Source: CAYJRR01 sp964372275 [NCBI: uncultured bacterium] (GTDB lineage: Bacteria; CAYJRR01). Taken from it: 34,961 bases of DNA. Under the pieces are notes generated by a model. It made no database searches. It saw nothing but the letters and a program-made list of their open reading frames with translations, and had not been told where the DNA came from. Within the stretch, counting starts at the first letter, position 1. Each line of letters starts with the position of its first letter. The translations under genes and the position numbers were made by a program. Where the stretch lies: the NCBI GenBank assembly GCA_964372275.1, contig CAYJRR010000001.1, positions 74,270-109,230 on the forward strand, given 5' to 3'. Below are positions 24,609 to 32,644 of this stretch, piece after piece.

Positions 24609-25790
24609 CTACGGGCGCGACGGCTTGGGGACGAGGAAGAACAGGCGTCCCGGCTGCTTCATGTGCCCGGCGCAAAGCTCCGCGCCGGCGCCGCGTCCCC
24701 AGAACAGGTCGACGCGACCCGCCCCCCGGATCGCGCCGCCGGTGTCCTGGTTCAACACGAAACGCGACAGCCTCTCCCAGCCGATCGCCCCGGCGTTCCG
24801 TTCGACCGGACGCTCCGTCACGAGGAAGGCCAACGCGCCGCGCGGAAAGAGCCGGTGGTCGGTGGCGATCGACCGGCCGGCGGTGACCGGCACGCCGAGA
24901 CTTCCCACCGGCGGTCCCTCGAGCGTCCGGAAGAAGACGGTGGACGGATTGGAGTCGAGCACGCGGCGCCGCTCCTCGGGATGGCTGCCAAGCCAGGCGC
25001 GAAGCGCCTGCAGCGACATCGCCTCGCGGGCGATCCGTCCCTCGTCGATCAGGAGCTTCCCGATGCTCACGTAGGGGTGGCCGTTGCTCGCGGCGTATCC
25101 GATCCGCCGTTCGGTTCCGTCCCGGAAGGCGAGCGTGGCGCTCCCCTGCACCTCGACGAAGAACAGCTCGACCGGGTCGCGGGCCCAGGCGATCTCGCAA
25201 CCCTGGAGGCCCGACTTGCCGGCGGCGATCTCGGCCCGGGTCCAGTAGGGGACCAGACGCGTCCCCTCGAGGCGTCCGAAGAGGCGCTCGCCGGCGAAAC
25301 GACTCCCGAACCGATCGAGCGGCGCCTCGACCAGGTCCGGTGGCCGCCCGTAGATCGGCACCTCGAACCCTTCCACCCGAACCGGCGAGGCGTCGAGGAT
25401 CGGCTCGAAGTAACCGGTGACGAGCATCGCGGCGTCCGCGCCGCCGGCCGCCTCCAGCAGGTCGAACTCCCGCGCGAACCGCCGCGCGATCTCGCGCGGC
25501 GGGGGATCGTCGGACAACAGCGACATCGCCCGGCGCAGCGATACCGCCAGTTCCCGGTGCGTGACCGTCCGCGATCCGAAGGCCATCGCCCGCTCGGGCG
25601 GCTCCCCATCGAGCCAGGCCAGGCTGTGCCCGATCGCCTCCCGGAGCGACGCCAGGTCGGCGTCGTCGACGATCTCGCGCCAGGCTTCCGCCGGACGGAG
25701 CGCCTCCTCGGGACGCGTGACCGGGGGGCGAGTTTGTCGCGGAAGGCAACCTGCGAAAAGAAGAAGGCCGAGAAGTAGCACTCTCCGCAC
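24609..25790 (-). CDS. mltA: Membrane-bound lytic murein transglycosylase A
   Basis: The protein of 393 residues from GTG 25790 begins with a signal ending LLFAGC (Cys15), as expected for an outer-membrane lipoprotein. The MltA domain (about 105-290) includes LVTGYFEPILDAS and VEVQGSATLAF. The C-terminal 3D domain has Asp349 in QDTGGAIRG and Asp361 in RVDLFWGRG, the latter matching the catalytic Asp of E. coli MltA. It cleaves the glycan strand of peptidoglycan to 1,6-anhydromuropeptides. The long open frame upstream crosses the intergenic palindrome and has no homology, so the GTG before the lipoprotein signal is preferred. No Shine-Dalgarno site is visible. Confidence 0.92.
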   Translation of the reverse strand: MRRVLLLGLLLFAGCLPRQTRPPVTRPEEALRPAEAWREIVDDADLASLREAIGHSLAWLDGEPPERAMAFGSRTVTHRELAVSLRRAMSLLSDDPPPREIARRFAREFDLLEAAGGADAAMLVTGYFEPILDASPVRVEGFEVPIYGRPPDLVEAPLDRFGSRFAGERLFGRLEGTRLVPYWTRAEIAAGKSGLQGCEIAWARDPVELFFVEVQGSATLAFRDGTERRIGYAASNGHPYVSIGKLLIDEGRIAREAMSLQALRAWLGSHPEERRRVLDSNPSTVFFRTLEGPPVGSLGVPVTAGRSIATDHRLFPRGALAFLVTERPVERNAGAIGWERLSRFVLNQDTGGAIRGAGRVDLFWGRGAGAELCAGHMKQPGRLFFLVPKPSRP

Positions 25791-25819
25791 GGACGGAGTG
25801 TATTCCCGAGGACGACAGC

Positions 25820-26008
25820 CGGGTGCGGGACCGGTGTCGGGACCGGCAGCGGACCCGAGTTCGGGTGCGCGGACGCCGGAAGATTGGAAATGGGAAATTG
25901 GAAATTGAAAACCGACAATGTGCTTCCGTTGTCGGTTTTCAATTTCCAATTTCCAATTTTCAATTCTCTCTACCGTCAGCGGTCCCGCTGCCGGTCCCGC
26001 CCCCGGTA
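25820..26008. repeat. Nested palindrome with AT-rich core and GC-rich outer arms
   Basis: The core arms 25894-25918 and 25929-25953 are 25-base perfect inverted copies separated by ten bases. They consist of AAATTGG/AAATTG words and an ACCGACAA tip, and a less exact continuation reaches about 25883 and 25967. The outer arm GGGACCGGCAGCGGACC (25839-25855) pairs with GGTCCCGCTGCCGGTCCC (25981-25998) with one bulged base. The core is strongly AT-rich in an otherwise GC-rich region. The structure occupies most of the 231 bases between the divergent mltA and aldehyde dehydrogenase genes. Confidence 0.9.
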
Positions 26009-26021
26009 GTATCCTTCGCGC

Positions 26022-27554
26022 ATGCCGTCCGACGACCAATCCCTCCTCCGCGAGCTGGGGATCGCCCCCGAAAACCCCGGCGCCTACGCCGGTCGATGGC
26101 TTTCCACCGCCGGTCCCCTCCTCCCCAGCATCAACCCCTCGACCGGACGATCCATTGCCGCCGTCCGCCAGGCGACGCGCGCCGACTACGAGACGACGGT
26201 GGTGGCGGCGAACGAGGCGTTCCTCCGCTGGCGCGACGTGCCGGCGCCGCGCCGCGGCGAGATCGTGCGCGAGATCGGCGACGCCTTCCGGCGGGCGAAG
26301 GCTCCGCTCGGGCGCCTGATCTCGATGGAGATGGGGAAGATCCGCGCCGAAGGCGAAGGCGAGGTGCAGGAGGTGATCGACATCGCCGACTTCGCGGTCG
26401 GACTGTCGCGCCAGCTCTACGGCCTGACGATGCACAGCGAGCGGGCCCGGCACCGGATGTATGAACAGTGGCACCCGCTGGGCGTGGTCGGGATCGTCAC
26501 CGCCTTCAACTTCCCGGCCGCGGTGTGGGCCTGGAACGCGATGATCGCGGCGGTCTGCGGGGACGCGATGGTCTGGAAGCCGTCCCGCAAGGCGCCGCTG
26601 ACGGCGCTGGCCTGCCAGCGCCTCGCGGCCAACGTCCTCGAGACGCACGGCGTCGGGGCGGTGATGTCGCTGGCGATCGGGACCGACGAGGAGGTCGGGG
26701 CGGCGCTCGTCGAGGACCGGCGGATCCCGCTGGTGAGCGCCACCGGAAGCACCGCCATGGGGCGTCGCGTCGCGGAGACGGTCGCACGCCGCCTCGGCCG
26801 GACACTGCTGGAACTGGGAGGGAACAACGGCGTCCTGGTGATGGACGACGCCGACCTCGACCTCGCGCTGCGCGCCGTTCTTTTTGGAGCGGTCGGGACC
26901 ACCGGCCAGCGCTGCACCTCGACGCGGCGGGTGCTGCTGCAGCGCGGGATCGCCGAGCGGTTCACGCAGAAGCTCCGCGCCGCCTACGCGCAGGTGCGGG
27001 TCGGCGACCCTCTGCAGGAAGGGGTGACGATGGGTCCGCTGGTCGACGAGCCGGCGGCCGAGGCGATGCTGGCCGCGCTCACGACGATCCGCGCCCAAGG
27101 GGGCGAGGTGTTGCACGGCGGCCGCCGCCTTCGCGACGGATTCCCGGCGGGCACGAGCTTTGTCGAGCCGACGCTCATCCGCTCGACGCCGGGGATGCCG
27201 ATCCTCCGCGAGGAGGTGTTCGCGCCGATCCTCCACCTGGTCACCGTCGACTCCTTCGGCGAGGCCTTGGCAATCCACAACGACGTGCCCCAGGGGCTCT
27301 CCTCGGCGATCTTCACCCGCGACGTGAGGCTGTCGGAACGGTTCCTCTCGCACGGCGGGAGCGATTGCGGAATCGCCAACGTGAACCTCGGAACGAGCGG
27401 CGCCGAGATCGGGGGGGCGTTCGGCGGCGAGAAGGAGACGGGCGGCGGGCGCGAGGCCGGCTCCGATGCCTGGAAGGCCTACATGCGCCGCCAGACGAAC
27501 ACGATCAACTGGGGAGCCGACCTCCCCCTCGCCCAAGGGATCCGATTCGGATAG
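26022..27554 (+). CDS. amaB-like: ALDH7-family aldehyde dehydrogenase, probable alpha-aminoadipic semialdehyde dehydrogenase
   Basis: The 510-residue protein has the aldehyde dehydrogenase fold: TAFNFPAAVW for cofactor binding, SATGSTAMG, the general-base Glu264 in LELGGNN, and the nucleophile Cys298 in GQRCTSTRR. NLGTSGAEIGGAFGGEKETGGGREAGSDAWKAY, seen in part as GGAFGGEKETGGGRE, is the pattern of the ALDH7 (antiquitin) group. The group oxidises alpha-aminoadipic semialdehyde in lysine breakdown; NAD is the usual acceptor. TAGTAT at 26007-26012 could be its -10 box, giving a very short leader. Its stop codon overlaps the GTG of the cyclase gene by one base (TAGTG). Confidence 0.9.
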   Translation: MPSDDQSLLRELGIAPENPGAYAGRWLSTAGPLLPSINPSTGRSIAAVRQATRADYETTVVAANEAFLRWRDVPAPRRGEIVREIGDAFRRAKAPLGRLISMEMGKIRAEGEGEVQEVIDIADFAVGLSRQLYGLTMHSERARHRMYEQWHPLGVVGIVTAFNFPAAVWAWNAMIAAVCGDAMVWKPSRKAPLTALACQRLAANVLETHGVGAVMSLAIGTDEEVGAALVEDRRIPLVSATGSTAMGRRVAETVARRLGRTLLELGGNNGVLVMDDADLDLALRAVLFGAVGTTGQRCTSTRRVLLQRGIAERFTQKLRAAYAQVRVGDPLQEGVTMGPLVDEPAAEAMLAALTTIRAQGGEVLHGGRRLRDGFPAGTSFVEPTLIRSTPGMPILREEVFAPILHLVTVDSFGEALAIHNDVPQGLSSAIFTRDVRLSERFLSHGGSDCGIANVNLGTSGAEIGGAFGGEKETGGGREAGSDAWKAYMRRQTNTINWGADLPLAQGIRFG

Positions 27555-30500
27555 TGGAACGGGCAGCTCCGACCGGGACGGTGGCGATCGTCTTCACCGA
27601 CGTGCAGGGCTCGACGCAGCTCTGGGAACGGCGGGAGGAGTCGATGCGCCGCGCCCTGGCGATCCACGACCGGATCCTCCGCGAGTCGATCGCCGCGGCC
27701 GACGGATACGAGGTGAAGACGGAGGGGGACGCCTTCATGGCCTCGTTCCGCTCGTCCTTCGCCGCCGCGCGCTTCTGCCTCGCCTCGCAGACGGCGCTCC
27801 TCTCGGCCGACTGGCCCGCCGAGATCCTGGAGGACGGTCTCGCCGCCGAGGAGCGAGGCCCCGACGGCCTGCCGATCCGACGGGGACTCCGGGTGCGGAT
27901 GGGGATCCACGCCGGTGAACCGGAGTGCCGCGAGAACGAGCTCTCCGGGCGGATGGACTACTACGGCCCGATGGTGAACCGCGCCGCCCGCATCTCGGCC
28001 GCCGCCCATGGCGGCCAGATCCTCGTCAGCGAACGGGTGTGGAACGAGATCCGCGAGCGCCTGCCGGAACTGGGCGACCCGGCCCCCACGCCGCTCGGCG
28101 TACACCGGCTGAAGGACATCGAGACCCCCGAGCGACTGGTGCAGCTCGTCCCGGCGGCGGTCCGTGGCCGCACCTTTCCGCCGATCAAGACGATCGACCT
28201 TCCGACCACCAACCTCCCGCCGGAGACGAGCGGCTTCGTCGGCCGGGCCGCCGACCTCGAGGCGGTGGAGCGGCTGTTCGAACGCGGCGAGCGGCTGGTC
28301 ACCCTGCTCGGTCCGGGCGGGACCGGCAAGACGCGGTTGTCGTTGCGCTTCGGACGGGTGCACCTCGACGGCTATTCCCGCGAGGGCGGCGGAGTCTGGT
28401 TTTGCGATCTGACCGAGGCGCGCTCGCTCGACGGGGTGTGCGCCGCGGTCGGCCGGGCGCTGGGCTTGAGCCTCACCACGGGAAAGACGAGCGACGACCT
28501 GGTGACGCAGATCGGACACGCCCTCGCCGGACGCGGGCGGGTGCTCGTGCTGCTCGACAACTTCGAGCAGATCGTCGTCCACGCGGCGGCGACCGTCGGG
28601 CGGTGGCGGGAGTTCGCGCCGGAGGCACGGTTCCTCGTCAGCTCGCAGGAGCGGCTCAAGCTCCCGGGCGAGTGCGGGCACGAGCTCCTCCCCCTTTCGC
28701 TCCCGTCGGACGGCGCGGTCGCCGACTCCGAGGCGGTCCAGCTGTTCGTGCAGCGGGCCACGGCGATCCGGCCGGGCTTCGTCCTCGGCCCGGCGGACGA
28801 GGCGGCGGTGGCCGAGATCGTGCGGCAGCTCGACGGGATTCCGCTGGCGATCGAGCTGGCGGCGGCGCGGATCGGGGTGCTCCCCCCCGCCAAGATCCTG
28901 GAGCGGCTCCCGCGTCGCTTCGACCTCCTCGTCGGCGCGCGGCGCGATGCGAGCAGCCGGCAGGCGACGCTGCGCGGCGCCATCGACTGGTCGTGGGCGC
29001 TGCTCTCCCCCGCGGAGCAGGACGCGTTTGCGCAGGCCTCGGTCTTCCAGGGCGGATTCTCGATCGATGCGGCGGAGGCGGTGCTCGACCTGTCGGCGCA
29101 CGACGGCTCCCCGTGGCCGCTCGACGTGGTGCAGGCGCTCCGCGATCGATCGCTGCTCCGCGCCTGGGAGCCCCCCGACCTCCCCGGTGAGCTGCGCTTC
29201 GGGATGTACACCTCCATTCGCGAGTACGCCGCCGAAAAACTACGGAATTCGGGGAGGGAAACCGACGTGCGGCGCCGCCACGCCGCCCACTACCTGGAGG
29301 CCGGCACCGCGTGGGCCGAGGGGGTCGAGGTCCACGGGGGCCTGGAGAGGCTCCGCCGCCTGGCGCTCGATCTTGAGAACCTGCTCGCCGTGCTGCGCGA
29401 CGCCGCCGCCGAGAAGCCTCCCACGGCGGATTCGGCCACGCGGGCGCTGCGGGCGCTGGTCGCCGTCGACCCGGTCCTCTCCACCCGCGGTCCGTTCGGC
29501 ACCCACTTGAGCCTCCTCGACGAGGGGATCGCCGCCGCCGACGCCGCCTCGCCGGTCGACCCGCGTCTCCACGCCCGTGTCCTCGGCCTGCGCGGCTGGG
29601 CCCACCGCCTCCGCGGCCAGGCCGACCAGGCGACCGCCGACCTGGAGCGCGCCCTGGCGATGGCGCGGGGGGCGGGGGACCGCGCGATGGAGGCGCTGGC
29701 GCTCGACCGCCTCGGCTTCGTCGAATACCAACGCGGCCACATGGACGGGGCGCAGGCACGGCTCGACGAATCGGCGCGGATCGCGCGAGAGGCCGGGTTG
29801 GAACAGGTCGAATCGCAGGCGCTCGGTTTCCTCGGGATCGTGGCGGGCGATACCGGCCAGCCGGAGATCGGCCGCGCCAACTTCGTGGCGGGTCTCTCGC
29901 TCGCCCGGAAGGTCGGGAATCGGAGACAGGAAGGGGTCCTCCTCGCGAACCTCGGCCGCCTGCACGCGCAGCAGGGCCGGAGCTCCGATGCGCTGGCCGC
30001 CTTCAAACAGGCGCTCGCCATCTACCGCGAGATCGGCGAGCGCGCGCTCGAGGGAAACACGCTCGGACGGATGGGCAACCTGCTCCACGACCAGGGAACG
30101 CTGGACGAGGCGCTGCTCTTCTACGAAAAGGCGATGGCGATCCAGCGGGAAGTCGGCAATCGGTGGGCCCACGCCATCTTCCAGGCCAGCGTCGCGCAGG
30201 TCCACCACGAACTCGGCAACGTCGAGTCGGCAAGGGAGGCCTACGACCGAGCCTTGGCACTCTCCTCCGACGTCGGCAGCGACCGAAGTCGCGCCTACTA
30301 TCGGGGCTGCCTGGGCGCCCTCTTCGCGCAATCGGGCGACATCGAAAACGCGGAGCGCTGTTTCCAGGACGCCGACCGGCTGCTCGCGGGCACCCGGGAG
30401 GCGCGGTATCGGGTCGTGATCGACGTTCTGCGTGCAAGCCTGGAGGACGCGCGAGCCCGCCGGGCCGCCGAGAGCGGCGACCGCGTCCACGAGGAACGGC

Positions 30501-30658
30501 ATCGTCGTGCCGCCGACGCCTTCGCCTCACAGGCGCACGGCAGGGCGGGCGCGACGGACGGAACGCCCCGAACGCATTACGAAATCTCGGAGGACGTGCG
30601 CATCGCCTTGCGCTTGGCGAGGCGCGAACGCTCGGACCGCGGTACCGGTCCGCGCTAG
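27554..30658 (+). CDS. Class III adenylate cyclase fused to STAND-type ATPase and TPRs
   Basis: The 1034-residue protein starts at GTG 27554. The cyclase domain (about 8-190) keeps the metal Asp16 in VFTDVQGST and Asp59 in KTEGDAF, the purine-selecting Lys55 and Asp135 (DYYGP), and Asn142 and Arg146 in VNRAAR, so ATP-to-cAMP activity is likely. An AAA/STAND ATPase follows, with Walker A GPGGTGKT (253-260) and Walker B VLLDNFEQ (Asp335), then GIPLAIELAAARI, typical of AfsR/MalT/NB-ARC-like proteins. From about 640 onward TPRs repeat (ALDRLGFVEYQRG, ANLGRLHAQQGRSSDALAAF and more). No C-terminal LuxR-type helix-turn-helix is seen, unlike some mycobacterial relatives. It may sense a ligand through the TPRs. 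Confidence 0.9.
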   Translation: MERAAPTGTVAIVFTDVQGSTQLWERREESMRRALAIHDRILRESIAAADGYEVKTEGDAFMASFRSSFAAARFCLASQTALLSADWPAEILEDGLAAEERGPDGLPIRRGLRVRMGIHAGEPECRENELSGRMDYYGPMVNRAARISAAAHGGQILVSERVWNEIRERLPELGDPAPTPLGVHRLKDIETPERLVQLVPAAVRGRTFPPIKTIDLPTTNLPPETSGFVGRAADLEAVERLFERGERLVTLLGPGGTGKTRLSLRFGRVHLDGYSREGGGVWFCDLTEARSLDGVCAAVGRALGLSLTTGKTSDDLVTQIGHALAGRGRVLVLLDNFEQIVVHAAATVGRWREFAPEARFLVSSQERLKLPGECGHELLPLSLPSDGAVADSEAVQLFVQRATAIRPGFVLGPADEAAVAEIVRQLDGIPLAIELAAARIGVLPPAKILERLPRRFDLLVGARRDASSRQATLRGAIDWSWALLSPAEQDAFAQASVFQGGFSIDAAEAVLDLSAHDGSPWPLDVVQALRDRSLLRAWEPPDLPGELRFGMYTSIREYAAEKLRNSGRETDVRRRHAAHYLEAGTAWAEGVEVHGGLERLRRLALDLENLLAVLRDAAAEKPPTADSATRALRALVAVDPVLSTRGPFGTHLSLLDEGIAAADAASPVDPRLHARVLGLRGWAHRLRGQADQATADLERALAMARGAGDRAMEALALDRLGFVEYQRGHMDGAQARLDESARIAREAGLEQVESQALGFLGIVAGDTGQPEIGRANFVAGLSLARKVGNRRQEGVLLANLGRLHAQQGRSSDALAAFKQALAIYREIGERALEGNTLGRMGNLLHDQGTLDEALLFYEKAMAIQREVGNRWAHAIFQASVAQVHHELGNVESAREAYDRALALSSDVGSDRSRAYYRGCLGALFAQSGDIENAERCFQDADRLLAGTREARYRVVIDVLRASLEDARARRAAESGDRVHEERHRRAADAFASQAHGRAGATDGTPRTHYEISEDVRIALRLARRERSDRGTGPR

Positions 30659-30661
30659 AAT
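30633..30661 (+). promoter_or_regulatory. Weak promoter candidate for the Asp-rich lipoprotein
   Basis: TAGAAT (30656-30661) matches the -10 consensus at five of six bases and overlaps the stop codon of the cyclase gene. The -35 position 17 bases upstream reads CGGACC, only three of six. The start would lie about 24 bases before the ATG at 30692, leaving room for the GGGAGG ribosome-binding site. Confidence 0.3.
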
Positions 30662-30691
30662 GGTACCGACGACCAAGCGGGAGGACCCGGC

Positions 30692-31639
30692 ATGGGTCGG
30701 TGTCGGAAGCATCAACTCGTCGTCCTGCTGTCGCTCTTGCTGGGCGCCTGTTTTCTCGCCGAGACGCCGCCGGACGCGGCGAACGGCGATGACGACGACG
30801 TCCCGATCCCCGGAGACGACGACGACGACGGTGAGACGCCGTCCCCCGAAGCGGTGAGCGACGACGGGAGCCTGGTGCTGGCGTCGATGGCGGAAGGGGC
30901 GCCGCTCGGGTTCGAGCCGCCCGGCGCGCAGGGGGGCTTCTTCCAGGCGCCGTGCTTCGCCGTCGAGCAGGATGGGTCGGATACCACCGACCTCGACGAC
31001 GACTGCTTCCCGGTCGACGCGACCTACGACTATTCGAACTGCACCAACTCCTCGGAAAACCACTCCACCACCTACAGCGCCTCGCGAAAGTACGTCGACG
31101 GCGACGAGTCCGCCGACGGCTTCGAGTACGCCTCGCCCGCCGTTTCGCTCGACCAGGTCACCAGCGAGTCGATCTCCACCTTCGGTCCCGGGGAGTCGGA
31201 GTCGTTCGCCACCTCCGGAGCCTGGACCGGCCGCCAGGATCCGGGCGAGGACCCCCAGCTGAACGAGGTGAACACCCTGGAGTCGTTCGAGCGCTCGGAG
31301 ATGGGGGCGACGACCGTCTCCGCCTCCGGCAGCTACGACTGGGACGTCACCTACCACCCCACCGGCACCTGGACGAAGTGCGCGGCCGTCGACCAGGGGA
31401 CGCTGGAGATCGCGGGCGTCGCCAGCTCGCTTGTGGTCAACGGCCACACCCGGACCCACGTCACGATCGTCACCACCGAGCCGCTCGTCCTGAACAAGAC
31501 GACCTGCGCGTCGAACTACGTCGTCGACGGCACGCTCCGCGCCACCTACCAGACCAACGGCGGGACGGCGACGATGTGGGTGCGCTGGAACGGGTGCGGC
31601 GACCGCGAAGGACTTCGCGAGGATCCGCCGGCCGATTGA
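30692..31639 (+). CDS. Asp-rich-linker lipoprotein of unknown function
   Basis: The 315-residue protein has a signal ending LLLGAC (Cys20). A linker with two aspartate runs (NGDDDDVPIPGDDDDDGE) follows, a common tether after lipoprotein cysteines in Myxococcota that might also bind calcium. The mature domain is rich in Ser, Thr and Tyr, looks all-beta, and has several cysteines (APCF, DDCF, YSNCTN, TKCAA, KTTCAS, NGCGD) that could form disulfides. I recognise no family. GGGAGG lies seven bases before the ATG. It is the last gene before a 275-base gap. Confidence 0.78.
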   Translation: MGRCRKHQLVVLLSLLLGACFLAETPPDAANGDDDDVPIPGDDDDDGETPSPEAVSDDGSLVLASMAEGAPLGFEPPGAQGGFFQAPCFAVEQDGSDTTDLDDDCFPVDATYDYSNCTNSSENHSTTYSASRKYVDGDESADGFEYASPAVSLDQVTSESISTFGPGESESFATSGAWTGRQDPGEDPQLNEVNTLESFERSEMGATTVSASGSYDWDVTYHPTGTWTKCAAVDQGTLEIAGVASSLVVNGHTRTHVTIVTTEPLVLNKTTCASNYVVDGTLRATYQTNGGTATMWVRWNGCGDREGLREDPPAD

Positions 31640-31650
31640 TCGACCGGCGG
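31625..31650 (+). terminator. Hairpin across the stop codon of the Asp-rich lipoprotein
   Basis: CCGCCGGCCGAT (31625-31636) and ATCGACCGGCGG (31639-31650) are inverted copies with one mismatch, and the TGA stop lies at the loop. The stem is strong but no T-run follows. It may slow exonucleases or assist termination. The rest of the gap to 31914 shows no further recognisable element. Confidence 0.4.
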
Positions 31651-31914
31651 ACCTCCGCCTGGCGCCGAGGAACCGATTCGGATCGCCTTCGCCGATCCCC
31701 GGCAGCAGGCGATCGGCAACTCCGCCGCGCCAGCGGCGATCGACGCCCGCCGCATTCCGGGATCACGACCGATTTCGCTGTCGGGGCGCGGCCCCGTCCG
31801 CGCGCGGAGGACAGCCGTGCCCGGACCGGGATGTCCCGTGGCCCGCGGTCGCGCGCGAAAACGACGCTTCGCCCGCCGGTTGCGGATGGCACGGCGCGTG
31901 CTGAACGCCGGCTC

Positions 31915-32484
31915 ATGTCGACCCGATCGCCTCTCCGCCGGTCGCGGCGGATCGTCGCCTCGCTTCTCCTGTCGTCTGCGTCCGCCACCTCGCTGTCGTC
32001 GGCTGCCGCCGCCGCCGACATCGGCGCCTATCTATCCGCGGTACGGGAGGCGTCCGAGGCGCGCGAGCGAGAGGCGATCCGGATCGAAGACGAGGCCTAT
32101 TGGCTCGCGCAGGCGGCCGCGCTTCAAACGGACACGGCCGCGCACGGACCGGCCGCGATCGCGGCCGCCCTGTTCCGCCACCATCTTGCGCTTGCCGAAC
32201 GGATATCGGCCGAGGGGCCGGACGGGCCGGCGGGGGGCTATCGACACTTCCTCGCCGCCATGCGCCGTGGCGAAGACCGCAAGCGGCTCGCCACCGTCGA
32301 TGCCGCCCTCCAGCGAGCCCTCGCCGACGCGGTCGTGGCCGAACGCAATGCCCACGGTTCGGCGGCGCTGCTCGGCCTGGGGCCGACGGCCGGCGTCGTG
32401 GTGGACCGCGCCGCGGACTCGCGCCCCCGCTCGTGGGACCGCGCGGGACCGGTCGCCGGCCAGGGCGGCGGGCACTCCCGGTAG
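31915..32484 (+). CDS. Hypothetical exported helical protein
   Basis: The 189-residue reading frame starts MSTRSPLRRSRRIVASLLL, with an Arg-rich n-region, a hydrophobic core and SSAAAAA-DIG as a likely cleavage site. The mature part is largely helical and charged (AVREASEAREREAIRIEDEAYWLAQAAAL), followed by a Gly/Arg/Pro-rich tail. I recognise no family. The signal peptide and the in-frame GC-rich third positions favour a real gene, but there is no strong ribosome-binding site and no partner nearby. It could also be a decaying gene. Confidence 0.5.
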   Translation: MSTRSPLRRSRRIVASLLLSSASATSLSSAAAAADIGAYLSAVREASEAREREAIRIEDEAYWLAQAAALQTDTAAHGPAAIAAALFRHHLALAERISAEGPDGPAGGYRHFLAAMRRGEDRKRLATVDAALQRALADAVVAERNAHGSAALLGLGPTAGVVVDRAADSRPRSWDRAGPVAGQGGGHSR

Positions 32485-32504
32485 ATCGCACGAAAACGGG
32501 TGGA

Positions 32505-32535
32505 GTCGGCACCGGCAGCGGACCCGACCCCGGTC
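32505..32535. repeat. Short GC-rich repeat sharing a 17-base word with the 25.8-kb palindrome
   Basis: ACCGGCAGCGGACCCGA at 32511-32527 is identical to 25842-25858 in the left outer arm of the nested palindrome. Here it is followed by CCCCGGTCGG. The element lies in the 160 bases between the hypothetical gene and ribD; no flavin riboswitch-like conserved blocks were seen in that gap. Confidence 0.6.
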
Positions 32536-32644
32536 GGCTCCTCGGCGCGCAACGCCATCGCCCGGCACTTGCGCGTAGGCCTGCAACGCGGCATAGTCCC
32601 GTGCCTTTTTTTCCTCGAGAGGCACCGTCCGGCCGTTCTTTCCC

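Noticed and set aside
32485-32644. FMN riboswitch before ribD
   Set aside because: The conserved RFN blocks and pairing pattern are not visible in this gap, nor in the three bases before ribB.
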